Program-made: the position numbers and the translations under genes | Notes under the pieces: generated by a model | Databases searched by the model: none | Seen by the model: only the letters and a program-made list of their open reading frames with translations | Told to the model about the DNA's origin: nothing | Source: CALDTK01 sp965215115 | GTDB taxonomy: Bacteria > Bacteroidota > Bacteroidia > Chitinophagales > Saprospiraceae | Assembly: GCA_965215115.1 (NCBI GenBank) | Contig: OZ244050.1 | Location: forward strand, 1,860,001-1,924,000 | Direction of reading: 5' to 3' | Length of the DNA stretch: 64,000 nt | Shown: one piece after another, positions 7,741 through 16,300 of the stretch | How positions within the stretch are numbered: the stretch's first letter is position 1 | Layout: every line of letters begins with the position of its first letter

Positions 7741-9328
7741 GATCCGTCCGCTCCGCCACCACTTTACACGCCACCCCCCACAATTCCGCGGCTTTCGCCA
7801 AAACCCCCGCCACGTGCCCCACGCCAATCGCGCAGTGGTGGTTCGGGCCGGCCTTCGTCCAGGCGTCCGTGAAGGCGCGGGCAGACATGGGGAATCGGTA
7901 GCGCGAGTTGGTGTTGCCGATCTCTAGCACGGGGCCGGGCACACTCTCGCCCTCGGCCACCGTGAGCCAGACATCGCCCTCGCCGCCCTCGCACACGGAG
8001 AGTAGCGTGACCGGCCCGTGCGCCACCGACATCTGGATGCTGAGCCCGGAGCCGGGTTTGCCGTGGTACACCGGCACCGGCACGAGGCTCACGGCCCCGT
8101 CGGCGATGCGCGGGTGCGCCGGCCCGTCGTGCCCGAACAGCACCACCTCGTCCTCGAAATCGATGGCGTAGAACTCGCTGAAGGAGCCTCCCGCCCCGAG
8201 CAGGTCGAGCATCTTCATCGCGAGCACGTTTTTGACTTCGTACTCGCCCGCCACGGGAATGCCCCGCCCCGTGAGCAAGGTGAGGCCCGGGATCAGTGAG
8301 GTGACCACGTCGAGCGCCTCGGCGTCGCCCGTGCCCTCGTAGTAGTAAGCGAGCGCGTCGAGGTCGTGGGTTTCGACAAGCTGGTCGAGGGCCAGGGAAG
8401 TGCGGGCGGCGCGGTCGAGTTCGGCCTCTGAGCAGGCGGGATCGATGGCGAAGGCGGTGGCTAGTTCGGTGCGTTTTGCTTGGAGGGGCGCTGGGGTGCG
8501 TGAGGTGCCTGGGGTGCCTGGGGTGCTTGAGTGCTTAGGTGCCTGGGGTGCCGCACCACCCGCACCCAAGCACCCAGGCACCCGGGCACTCTCAGCACTT
8601 CCTTCGTTTTGGCGAAAGCCTACCAAGCTCCTGAACTCCAACAACTCGAAGTGACACCCGAAGGCCCCGGCCAGGCGCGTCATGTCCGAGTAGACGTCGA
8701 GCATGCCGTTGTAGTAGTGACCGGCCAGACCGATGCGCGCCTCGCGCAGCCCCTTGACGACCTGGGCGGCGCGGACGTACTCGCCGAGCTCGCGCCAGAG
8801 GTAGTCCTCCTGGAGGTAGCCGGTCACGAGGCGGAAGGGCAGTCGGGCGCGCCGCATGACGCTCGCGATCTCGGGCGCGGAGCAGGCCTGGCAGTGCGCG
8901 AGCCACTCGCCGGTGGCGCGGCCCCTGTCACCCATGGCGTTGATGTGCGCGTAGTCGATGCGGGCCACGGGCTGGGCGTTGAGCACGACGATGGGCGCGC
9001 GCACGCCCTGGACCACGGGCAGCACCGTATGCGAGAGGGCGTAGGTCGTGATGTAGAGGATGATGAGGTCGACGGCGGCGGCGTTGAGTTGGGCGGCGGT
9101 CTCGCGGGCGCGCTGGGGCGTGTCGACGATGCCGAGGTCGACGACGGCGGCGTGGGTCTCGGCGGTGAGGCGCTCGGCCACCTGGGTCTGGTAGCCGAGG
9201 AGGCGCTCGTGGAGTCCGTCAAACTGCGGCCAGTAGGTGTCGAGCCCGATGCCGAAGAGGCCAACCTTAACGTCGGGCGAAGTAGTGGATGACGTAGAGG
9301 TTTTGGCGAAAGCTGAGGTAGCGGACAT
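7703..9328 (-). CDS. L-arabinose/L-fucose isomerase-family sugar isomerase
   Basis: The frame is open to 9481, but the ATG at 9328 gives the expected N-terminus (VKVGLFGIGLDTYWPQFDGL after a short Ser/Thr-rich lead). The 541-residue product follows the arabinose/fucose isomerase plan: an N-terminal Rossmann-like domain (about residues 20-200), a central domain with YYYEGTGD and GRGIPVAGEYEVKN, and a C-terminal barrel with NHHCAIGVGH. The conserved Glu/His positions fit the metal site that converts an aldose to its ketose. It is divergent from rhaT, so a deoxy- or pentose sugar is likely the substrate. Oddly, about 45 codons in mid-protein come from a GTGCCTGGG-type low-complexity repeat plus a hairpin motif, and the C-terminus is encoded by an inverted-repeat arm. 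More motif copies lie at 7790-7804 and 9300-9314. Confidence 0.8.
   Translation of the reverse strand: MSATSAFAKTSTSSTTSPDVKVGLFGIGLDTYWPQFDGLHERLLGYQTQVAERLTAETHAAVVDLGIVDTPQRARETAAQLNAAAVDLIILYITTYALSHTVLPVVQGVRAPIVVLNAQPVARIDYAHINAMGDRGRATGEWLAHCQACSAPEIASVMRRARLPFRLVTGYLQEDYLWRELGEYVRAAQVVKGLREARIGLAGHYYNGMLDVYSDMTRLAGAFGCHFELLEFRSLVGFRQNEGSAESARVPGCLGAGGAAPQAPKHSSTPGTPGTSRTPAPLQAKRTELATAFAIDPACSEAELDRAARTSLALDQLVETHDLDALAYYYEGTGDAEALDVVTSLIPGLTLLTGRGIPVAGEYEVKNVLAMKMLDLLGAGGSFSEFYAIDFEDEVVLFGHDGPAHPRIADGAVSLVPVPVYHGKPGSGLSIQMSVAHGPVTLLSVCEGGEGDVWLTVAEGESVPGPVLEIGNTNSRYRFPMSARAFTDAWTKAGPNHHCAIGVGHVAGVLAKAAELWGVACKVVAERTDPGLRAGRAPIGL
8489..8590. repeat. GTGCCTGGG-type inverted repeat inside the isomerase gene
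   Basis: Left part has repeated GGGTGCCTGG/GAGTGCTTAG units; right part has their complements (CACCCAAG, CACCCAGG). It can form a long imperfect hairpin. Translated in the isomerase frame it gives a Gly/Pro/Thr-rich stretch with no counterpart in ordinary isomerases. The same kind of repeat is intergenic at 40.7 kb and 43.6 kb. Confidence 0.8.
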
Positions 9329-9451
9329 GGCGGCGGGACTGTCTTGGGGCCGTGGAAGGTAGCGGCGGCGGGCCCCACGCGGGGTCAGGACAGCGCCCGC
9401 GGGTGTGCGGCCTACTTTCCGGCACCCGCACAGCGACGCCGGGGTGGGTTT

Positions 9452-10525
9452 ATGAATGCAGTCTTCGGCCTCTTCCTCCACGCCCTCGGGGGCTTTGCGG
9501 CGGGGAGTTTTTACGTGCCCACACAGAAAGTCAAGGGTTGGGCCTGGGAGTCGAGTTGGCTGGTGCTGGGGCTGATGGCCTGGCTCGTCGTGCCGGCGGT
9601 GGCGGCGGCGCTGACGGTGCCGGGGTTCCGGGCGGTGATCGCGGCGGCGCCGACGGAGACGCTCGGGTACACGTACGGCTTCGGGGTGCTGTGGGGCATC
9701 GGGGGGCTCACCTTCGGGCTGGCGCTGCGCTACCTCGGGGTTTCGCTAGGAATGGCCGTGGCGCTGGGGTTCACGGCCGCGGTGGGGACGGTGGTACCGC
9801 CGCTGTACGCCGGGACGCTCGGGGCGTTGGCGCAGACCACGGCCGGGGCGGTGACGCTGCTCGGGGTCGTGGTGTGCCTCGGGGGCATCGCGTTTTGCGG
9901 GCGGGCGGGCATCCTGAAGGAGGAGGCACTGCAGGCCGAGGCGGCTTTCGCCAAAACCGGACCCACGGCCGGCGACGAGCCCGTGGGCGACGCCAACGCC
10001 TTCTCGATGTCGCGCGGGCTGACGGTCGCGGTGGTGAGCGGCATCCTGAGCGCCTGCTTTGCCTTCGGGCTGGCGGCCGGGGCGCCGATCTCGGAAGGTG
10101 CCGTGGCGGCCGGGGCGGATTCGCTGTTCCAAAACAACGCCACGCTGGTCGTCCTGCTGCTCGGCGGACTCACGACCAACGGCCTGTACTGCGTCTGGCT
10201 CAACGTCCGGAAGCGCAGCTACGTCGACTACGGGGACAGCAGCGCGCCGCTGGCCGGCAACTACGCCTGGGCGAGTCTCGGGGGCGCGACGTGGTACATG
10301 CAGTTCTTCCTGTACGGCATGGGGGCCACTTTACTCGGGGAGCGCTTCGAGTTCGCGAGTTGGACCCTGCACATGGCCTTCATCATCATGACCTCGACGC
10401 TGTGGGGGCTGTACCTGGGGGAGTGGCGCCGGGCGGGCGCGGCGGCGCGGCGGGCGCTGTGGATTGGGCTGGCGGTGATCGGGGTGAGTACGGTGATGAT
10501 TGGGCTGGGGAGTGGGCTGGGGTGA
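9452..10525 (+). CDS. rhaT: L-rhamnose/proton symporter RhaT
   Basis: A 357-residue polytopic membrane protein with about ten hydrophobic segments. The N-terminus FGLFLHALGGFAAGSFYVPTQKVKGWAWESSWL and the AWASLGGATWYMQFFLYGMG segment are typical of RhaT-type sugar transporters of the drug/metabolite superfamily. I chose the ATG at 9452 because the upstream extension (from 9344) overlaps the divergent promoter region and lacks RhaT similarity. It presumably imports rhamnose or a related 6-deoxy sugar by proton symport and works with the divergent isomerase. One hairpin motif (9943-9957) lies in a cytoplasmic loop, giving AFAKT. Confidence 0.88.
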   Translation: MNAVFGLFLHALGGFAAGSFYVPTQKVKGWAWESSWLVLGLMAWLVVPAVAAALTVPGFRAVIAAAPTETLGYTYGFGVLWGIGGLTFGLALRYLGVSLGMAVALGFTAAVGTVVPPLYAGTLGALAQTTAGAVTLLGVVVCLGGIAFCGRAGILKEEALQAEAAFAKTGPTAGDEPVGDANAFSMSRGLTVAVVSGILSACFAFGLAAGAPISEGAVAAGADSLFQNNATLVVLLLGGLTTNGLYCVWLNVRKRSYVDYGDSSAPLAGNYAWASLGGATWYMQFFLYGMGATLLGERFEFASWTLHMAFIIMTSTLWGLYLGEWRRAGAAARRALWIGLAVIGVSTVMIGLGSGLG

Positions 10526-10534
10526 GTCTTTAGG

Positions 10535-10727
10535 GCGGCCTTCGGCCTAGTTGGGCGCACTTTGTGCTAGTTGGGCGCTTCGCTAAATGGGCTTTGCTTG
10601 CGTGCTTTGCGAACCTGATGGAACGCGAAGTTCGCGAGGGACCGCAAGGAGACGCAAAGAGCAGGGCGGCTTCTACCCTTTGCAGCGCCCATCTAGCGTA
10701 GCGCCCATCTAGCAAAGCGCCCTCCCC
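10535..10727. repeat. Dispersed intergenic element with CCATCTAG arrays (copy 1)
   Basis: The left side has GCCTAGTTGGGCGC and GCTAGTTGGGCGC; the right side has two GCGCCCATCTAGC units in inverse orientation. The centre reads GGGCTTTGCTTGCGTGC and GCGAGGGACCGCAAGGA. A clearly related element lies at 41955-42118 and shorter pieces at 38786-38836 and about 39868-39900. It occupies the whole space between rhaT and the next gene. Confidence 0.75.
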
Positions 10728-11182
10728 ATGTCCCACGCCGACCTCTACCACCGCATTGCCGCCTCTCCTTCCTCGCGCGACTGGCCCGCGACAACGGCTG
10801 GACGGTCGCCTTCGCCGGGGGCGCCATCCAGGAGTACAAGCGCTTCGTGTTCCTCGCCTGCACCGCCGGGCACCCCGTCACGCCGTCCGATCAGGTCGAC
10901 CAGGTCTGGCACCTCCACCTGCTCTACACGCGGAGCTACTGGGACGAGTTTTGCCGAAAGGCGCTACGGCAAGACCTCCACCACGGCCCGACGGTCGGCG
11001 GCACCGAGGCGCGCGAGCAGTACACGGATTGGTACGGGAAGACCCTGGAGGCTTACGCCAAAACCTTCGGCACCGCGGCCCCCGCGGCCTACTGGCCGGA
11101 CCCGGCGCAGCGCATGGCCGAGACGGAGTTCGTGCGCGTCAATACGCACCGCAATTGGGTGGTGCCGAAGTGGTGGCGATGA
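10728..11182 (+). pseudogene. Glycine-rich-domain (TIGR04222-associated) N-terminal protein, frameshifted
   Basis: The ATG at 10728 opens MSHADLYHRIAA, the usual start of this family, but the frame then fails. The matching continuation (LARLARDNGWTVAFAGGAIQEYKRF ... VDQVWHLHLLYTRSYWDEF ... KWWR) is in another frame, to the stop at 11182. The break is near 10762 and may also lack some codons. VDQVWHLHL is a signature of the domain found beside TIGR04222 membrane proteins; function unknown. Two hairpin-motif copies (10948-10962 and 11050-11064) are in frame. This is a real frameshift or a sequencing error. Confidence 0.65.
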
Positions 11183-11971
11183 GCACCGTACGCCGGTCAC
11201 ACACGTACTTTAATCGACCACGACGGCACCTTCCGCACCGAGTGGTTCGGGCTCCCGGACTACCTGCGGATCGTACTGAGCTCGCGGCCGAAGTCGCGGC
11301 AGGTCCGCATCGAGATGGAGCGCGCCGAGTCGCTGCGGCCGTACTTCCGGCGGGGCTTCCTGATCTGGCTGTCGCAGGCGGAGGAGCTGACTACCTTCGG
11401 GCGGGAGCGCCGTAGGCTCCTGGAGGCCGAACTCGCTGGATTGAGGACGCGCCCCGAGCCCCGCACCCCCGAAGAGCTCGACCGCCACCTGCGCTACGGC
11501 GGTCACGTGTTGCACTTCGGCACCCTCGACTACCGGTACTTCGCGAAGTTGGACGAGCGCAAGCGCCAACGAAGCTCCCGGGCCACGGAGGCGGATGCGG
11601 GCGGGGCCGCCGCCGGCACCGACGACCACAGTCGAGCCCCGACATCCTACTGGGAGCAGCCCAGCGGCTACACCGACGCCGGGGGATTCGCGGGTGGCAA
11701 AACCACGGTCTCGTTCTCGGGCACCGACGCGGGCGGCGGTGGTCTCGGCTACGGCGGCGATAGCGGGATGGCCGCCGTACCGATCCTCTTCGACGGCGGC
11801 CGCTTCGGCGGCGCGGGGGCCGGCGGCAGCTGGGGCAGCGACGCCAACGCCGTGAGCGATGACTTCACGACGGCCACCGACGCCGTCGGGGCCGACAGCG
11901 ACGGTGGCGGCGGCGGTGACTCAGGCTGCGGTGGCTGCGGGGGCTGTGGTGGCTGCGGGGGCTGTAGCTAG
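11179..11971 (+). pseudogene. TIGR04222-like partner with Gly/Cys-rich tail, frameshifted near start
   Basis: The likely start is the ATG at 11179 overlapping the previous stop, giving MSTVRRSHTYF. The family-like sequence continues in the next frame (LIDHDGTFRTEWFGLPDYLRI). Removing one T from the TTT at about 11209-11211 would join them. The rest runs open to 11971: a helical region to about residue 130, then a low-complexity Gly/Asp/Ala region and a tail of GCGGC repeats. Gly/Cys-rich C-termini are usual in this poorly understood group. It appears to form a unit with the upstream gene. The single-base homopolymer difference makes a sequencing error plausible. Confidence 0.6.
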
Positions 11972-11974
11972 CGC

Positions 11975-12550
11975 TCAGCGGCGCGCCTTCCAGTACTCGT
12001 TCAGCTCCCGGAAGTCCAGCGCCCCCCGCACCTCCACGAGGTAGTCTACGAGCCCTACCGCCTTCTCGAGCCGCGTGGCCTCCGACTTGTACTTCGCGAT
12101 CATGTAGATGAGGTTGCGCTGGCGTCCGGGCGTGAGGCCGTGGAAGTGCCGGTCGCCGTGCGGGTCTTGCGCCAGCAGCTCGGCGAGCTCGGGGGGCATC
12201 GGGGCACCGTAGCGGGACTCGTCGGGCACGAGCGTCACGCGGAGTCGTGCCTTGTCGAGCCCCTTTTTCTCCAGGGCCCGGATGCGCTGCTTGTTGAAGA
12301 TGATGTAGTGGCCACCCTGCCCGTCGGAGGTGAGGGCGCCGTGCCACTCGTCGGGTAGGTCGGGCAGGGCACAGACGACGCGCAGCGACCCATCCTCGCG
12401 GTGCGGAATCTGGGAGACGACGTCCGCGGGGATGAGCAGGCGACCGTTCCACCCGAGCGGATCATCGGCTTGCTGTTGGAGGGCGGTCGTGAAGGAGAGT
12501 TTGATGGGAGGGTGGGTTGGTGAGTTGATGGGTGGATGGGCTAGGGTCAC
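11975..12550 (-). CDS. YdeI/OmpD-associated (OmdA, DUF1905) family protein
   Basis: A 191-residue protein with a GTG start at 12550. Residues about 20-110 form the DUF1905 beta domain (WNGRLLIPADVV, LRVVCALP, GGHYIIFNKQRIRAL) and the C-terminal half is the helical OmdA domain with LTPGRQRNLIYMIAKYKSEATRLEKA. The family is named for bacteriocin-protection and OmpD association in enterobacteria, but its molecular action is unclear. The N-terminus (HPPINSPTHPPI) is a short tandem repeat unlike the family and may be spurious; IKLSFTT resembles the usual start. It immediately follows a paralogue on the same strand. Confidence 0.75.
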   Translation of the reverse strand: MTLAHPPINSPTHPPIKLSFTTALQQQADDPLGWNGRLLIPADVVSQIPHREDGSLRVVCALPDLPDEWHGALTSDGQGGHYIIFNKQRIRALEKKGLDKARLRVTLVPDESRYGAPMPPELAELLAQDPHGDRHFHGLTPGRQRNLIYMIAKYKSEATRLEKAVGLVDYLVEVRGALDFRELNEYWKARR

Positions 12551-12551
12551 G

Positions 12552-13154
12552 TTAGGCCTTTAGGGCCTCGTGCCAGTGTTTGATATCTACGGCGCCCCTT
12601 ACGGCATGAAGGTATTCGATGGTGGCGACGGCCTTGCGGAGGCGCGTGGCCTCTCCTTTCGGCGTGCCGACGCCGTGCAGGATGCGGCGTTGCTGCTGTG
12701 GCACGAGCGCCTCGAAGTAGTCGTGCGCCACGGGGTCCTCGGCCAGGAGCAACTCTAGCTCCACCGGCATCGGGAGTCCGTACTTGCTGAGGTCGGGCGT
12801 GAGCGTGACCTGGAGTTGGGCGCTGTAGATTTCGTCCGGACGGCTTTCGCCAAAACTCCTTGCGAGTGCCCGGACGCGTTGCTGGTTGACGGCCACGAAG
12901 TAGCCCCCGCGGCCGTTGCCCTGCACCTTGGCCTGGTACGGCTCGAGCTGCTCGATGGCCACCCAGACGCGGCGCGTGCCGTCGGGGCGCTTGGGGATGG
13001 CCAGGGCGGTGGCCTTCGTGAGGGGAAGGGCCGTGCCGCGGCCTTGCGGGGTGGCGGCCTCGGCGGGGTGGAGGGTAGTGGTGAGGGTGGTCGGTTGGGT
13101 GAGGGCTTCGGGCGTGGCCGGCTTTGTGGAGGTCGAGGGTCTTGGCTTGGACAC
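12552..13154 (-). CDS. YdeI/OmdA (DUF1905) family paralogue
   Basis: A 200-residue paralogue of the downstream gene, sharing the DUF1905 half (VWVAIEQL, GGYFVAVNQQRVRAL, QVTLTPDLSKYGLPMP) and the OmdA helices (LVPQQQRRILHGVGTPKGEATRLRKAV). The first 45 residues are Thr/Pro-rich and variable. Between RAL and VTL it is seven residues longer than its neighbour, exactly where a hairpin-motif copy (12842-12856) encodes FGES. The stop lies next to the start of the downstream copy, so the pair is one transcription unit. An AT-rich stretch just upstream (AAATATACTG) is a candidate promoter on this strand. Confidence 0.75.
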   Translation of the reverse strand: MSKPRPSTSTKPATPEALTQPTTLTTTLHPAEAATPQGRGTALPLTKATALAIPKRPDGTRRVWVAIEQLEPYQAKVQGNGRGGYFVAVNQQRVRALARSFGESRPDEIYSAQLQVTLTPDLSKYGLPMPVELELLLAEDPVAHDYFEALVPQQQRRILHGVGTPKGEATRLRKAVATIEYLHAVRGAVDIKHWHEALKA

Positions 13155-13358
13155 GGCGCGAAAATATACTGTAACGCGATGGGCCTAGACTCCACCGCCT
13201 TGTAGTAAGTGGGCCGTGAGGTCCACCTCCTGGCGTAGCGCGTTTGACCCAGGCGTAGCCGGTCGGGCGCGCTACTAAAGGCCGAGTATTCTCATGTAAC
13301 TCGTGTAACGCTTCACCTCAATCCTTCGGGTGCGCCGGAATTGACCCACCTTTGGGGA

Positions 13359-16300
13359 ATGCCCCCCCGCCTAATCACCCGGCTCGCCTTCCGGATACTC
13401 GTAGCCGCAGCGTGTGTCCTCGCCGGAGGTCTCCCCGGACGCTCACAGACCTCCGAGCCGAGCATCACGACCTGCCTCGGCAAGCAGGACACGTGCGCGA
13501 CGACTCGGACGATCGCGGTGTGCTTCCAGATCAAGCTCAACAGCTTCAGCCAGGAGATCGACCGCTTCACGATCGACTGGGAGGACGGCAGCCCCGTGCA
13601 GGAGGTCCCCTTCGCCAACCGCGACGCCCAGATCGTTCACGTCTACAACCTTCGTCGCTTCGGGACCTGCAATCTCACGGAGCGCTTCCGCCCCGAACTC
13701 CTCACCTACACCAAGAGCGACCCGAAGAACCCCCTGGCCAACAGTTCGGCCTTTGTCTTCAAGTTCCCCCCGCAGTCCAGCTTCACGATCAGCCCCGGAC
13801 CGACGGCCTGCGTCAACGACGCAATATCGGTCCGGCCGAACCAGTGCAACCAAACCGAAGACTCCTTCGACTTCGGCGACGGCGGCGGCTCGGGCACGGC
13901 CACCACCCACACCTACACCACGCCCGGCACCTACGTCATCACCCACCGCGTCAGGGGCGAGTGCGGCGAGGCCACCTCCACGCAGACCATCACCGTCCTC
14001 GAGAAGCCCCGCGCCGTGGCCGAGGCCACCGCCGGCGTCACCGTGCCCGGCGACCCGCTCACCGTCTGCCTCGACGGCGGCTCCGCGCGGGTCATCGTCT
14101 CCGGGCTCAAGTCCGCCGGGGCCAGCAGTCACCAGTGGACCATCACGGGAGCCGTGCCCTTCAACCAAAGCGGCCGCATCGCCGTCGACACGCTCACCTT
14201 CCGGAGCCCCGGCGACTACACGCTCACCCTGCGCGTCAACAACGCCTGCAATCAACCCGACGTGGCCACCTTACGCTTCAAGGTCGTGGCCGCGCCCCAG
14301 CTGCGTCTCACGCCCGCGCCCGACGCCTGCACACCCTTCAACTACACGCCCACCCCGCTGCTGCCCAGCGCGGCCTACGCCATCAACGGCGTGCCGCAGA
14401 CCACCTGGCCCTTCCGCGCCGACTTCGGGACCTACACCGTCGTCGCCAAACTCAGCAACGAGTGCGGCGACCAGCAACTTACCGACGAGTTCACCGTCGC
14501 GGCCCCGGCCGAGATCACCGTGGCCTCCCCCGCGGCCCCGACCACCGTCGTCTGCGCCGGCTCCGGCCCCATCACCCTGTCCGCCTCACCCGCCGGGGGC
14601 ACCTGGTCGGGAGCGCGCGACATCCGGGTTTTGCCGCAAGGCGTACAATTCGTACCCAACACGGCCGGCACCTTTACGCTCACCTACACGACCGGTAGTG
14701 GGGCCTGCGCCAAAACCGCCACGCGCGCCATCACCGTCGAGCGGCTCGACCTTACCCTCAACCCACAACCCGACGCCTGCCAGGCCATCCAGTACACGCC
14801 CGCGCCCACGGTGCCCGGCGCCACCTACACCATCGACGGCGCCCCCGTCACCGCCTTCCCGGTGACGCTCGATCTAGGGCGGCACATCGTCACCGCGAGC
14901 CTCTCGAACAGCTGCGGGGACATCAGCAAATCCGACACCTTCGAGCTGGCCGCCCCGAGCGAGGTGAGCATTGCCCTACCCACCGTCGCCGATACCGTGG
15001 TCTGCGTCGGGAGCGGCGCCCTCACCCTGCGCGCCAGCCTCCCCGGCGGCCGCTGGACAGGCGCGACGACCATCGCCGACGCGGCCGCCCAGACCACCAC
15101 CTTCGACCCAACCCGCGTCGGGCGCGTCACCCTCACCTACACCCGGGGCGAGGGCACCTGCGCCAGGGCGAGCAGCGTGGCCGTAGACGTGCAAGGGGTC
15201 ACCGTCACGGCCCAGCCCATCAGCGTCTGCGCCGGGGCCACGAGCGTGGCCCTCGCCAACCCCATGCCCGGCGGCACCTGGTCCTCGCCCGACTGCGCGA
15301 CCTGCGTCACCGGCAGCACGTTCGCCTTCCCGCCGGGCGGGGCCTCCGCCGCGGCTACCTACACCGTCCGCTACGAAGTCACGAGCGCCAGCGGCTGCTC
15401 GGGTGTGGCCACGACGCTCATCGAGGTGCTCGACCCACGGGCGGGCTTCGACGTGCCGGGCGAGGTCTGTACGGGTGCGGCCGTCACGCCCCTGCTCCCC
15501 TTCGCGACCCCGGGGCAGCGCGTCACCTGGACCGTCGACGGGCGCGCGGCCGCCCCGCCGTTCACTGACCTGCCGGCCGGGCCCCACGTCATCGAGGCGA
15601 CCGCGGGCCTCGGGGCCTGTCGCGATGTCTCGCGCCAGACCATCGCCGTCATCGCGCCGCCGCCCCCGGTCGAGATCGTCGCCGACCGAACCATCGGCTG
15701 CGGCCCGCTCGAGGTCGCGCTGGACATCGGCGGCTCGACCGCCACCGGGATCGACTACCGCTGGAGCTTCGGTCGCGGCGCGGCGGACACGCTGCGCGGC
15801 GCCACCGTGCCCGCGCCCATCACCTTCACCAACGTCACCGCCGACACCCTGCGCTACACCGTGACCCTCGGCAGCGCCAACGCCTGCGGCGACGGCCGCG
15901 CCCGCCAGGAGATCACGGTCTACCCCCAGCCCCTCGCCGAGATCGGCACCGACTCCGCCTTCGCGGGCTGCTCGCCCTACCGCGTCCTGTTCTCGAATCG
16001 CGGTTCGCGCAACGTGGACGCCTGCCGCTACTTCGGCGTGCCCGGGCTCGACATTCGCGACTGCCGCGACACCTTCAGCCTGGAGCTCACCGCCATCGGG
16101 CAGCCGCGGGTCTACCCGATCGTCATCGAGGCCCGCAATGCCTGCGGCACCGACCTCGACACGGCCCTGATCACGGTGCTGCCGCCGGGCATCGCGCCGC
16201 TGTTCAACCTCGACGACCCCGACTACGCCGTCTGCCCGGGGCAGGCGCTCGTGTTCAGCGACGCGTCCACGCCCCGGCCGAGCATCCTGCAGTGGGACCT

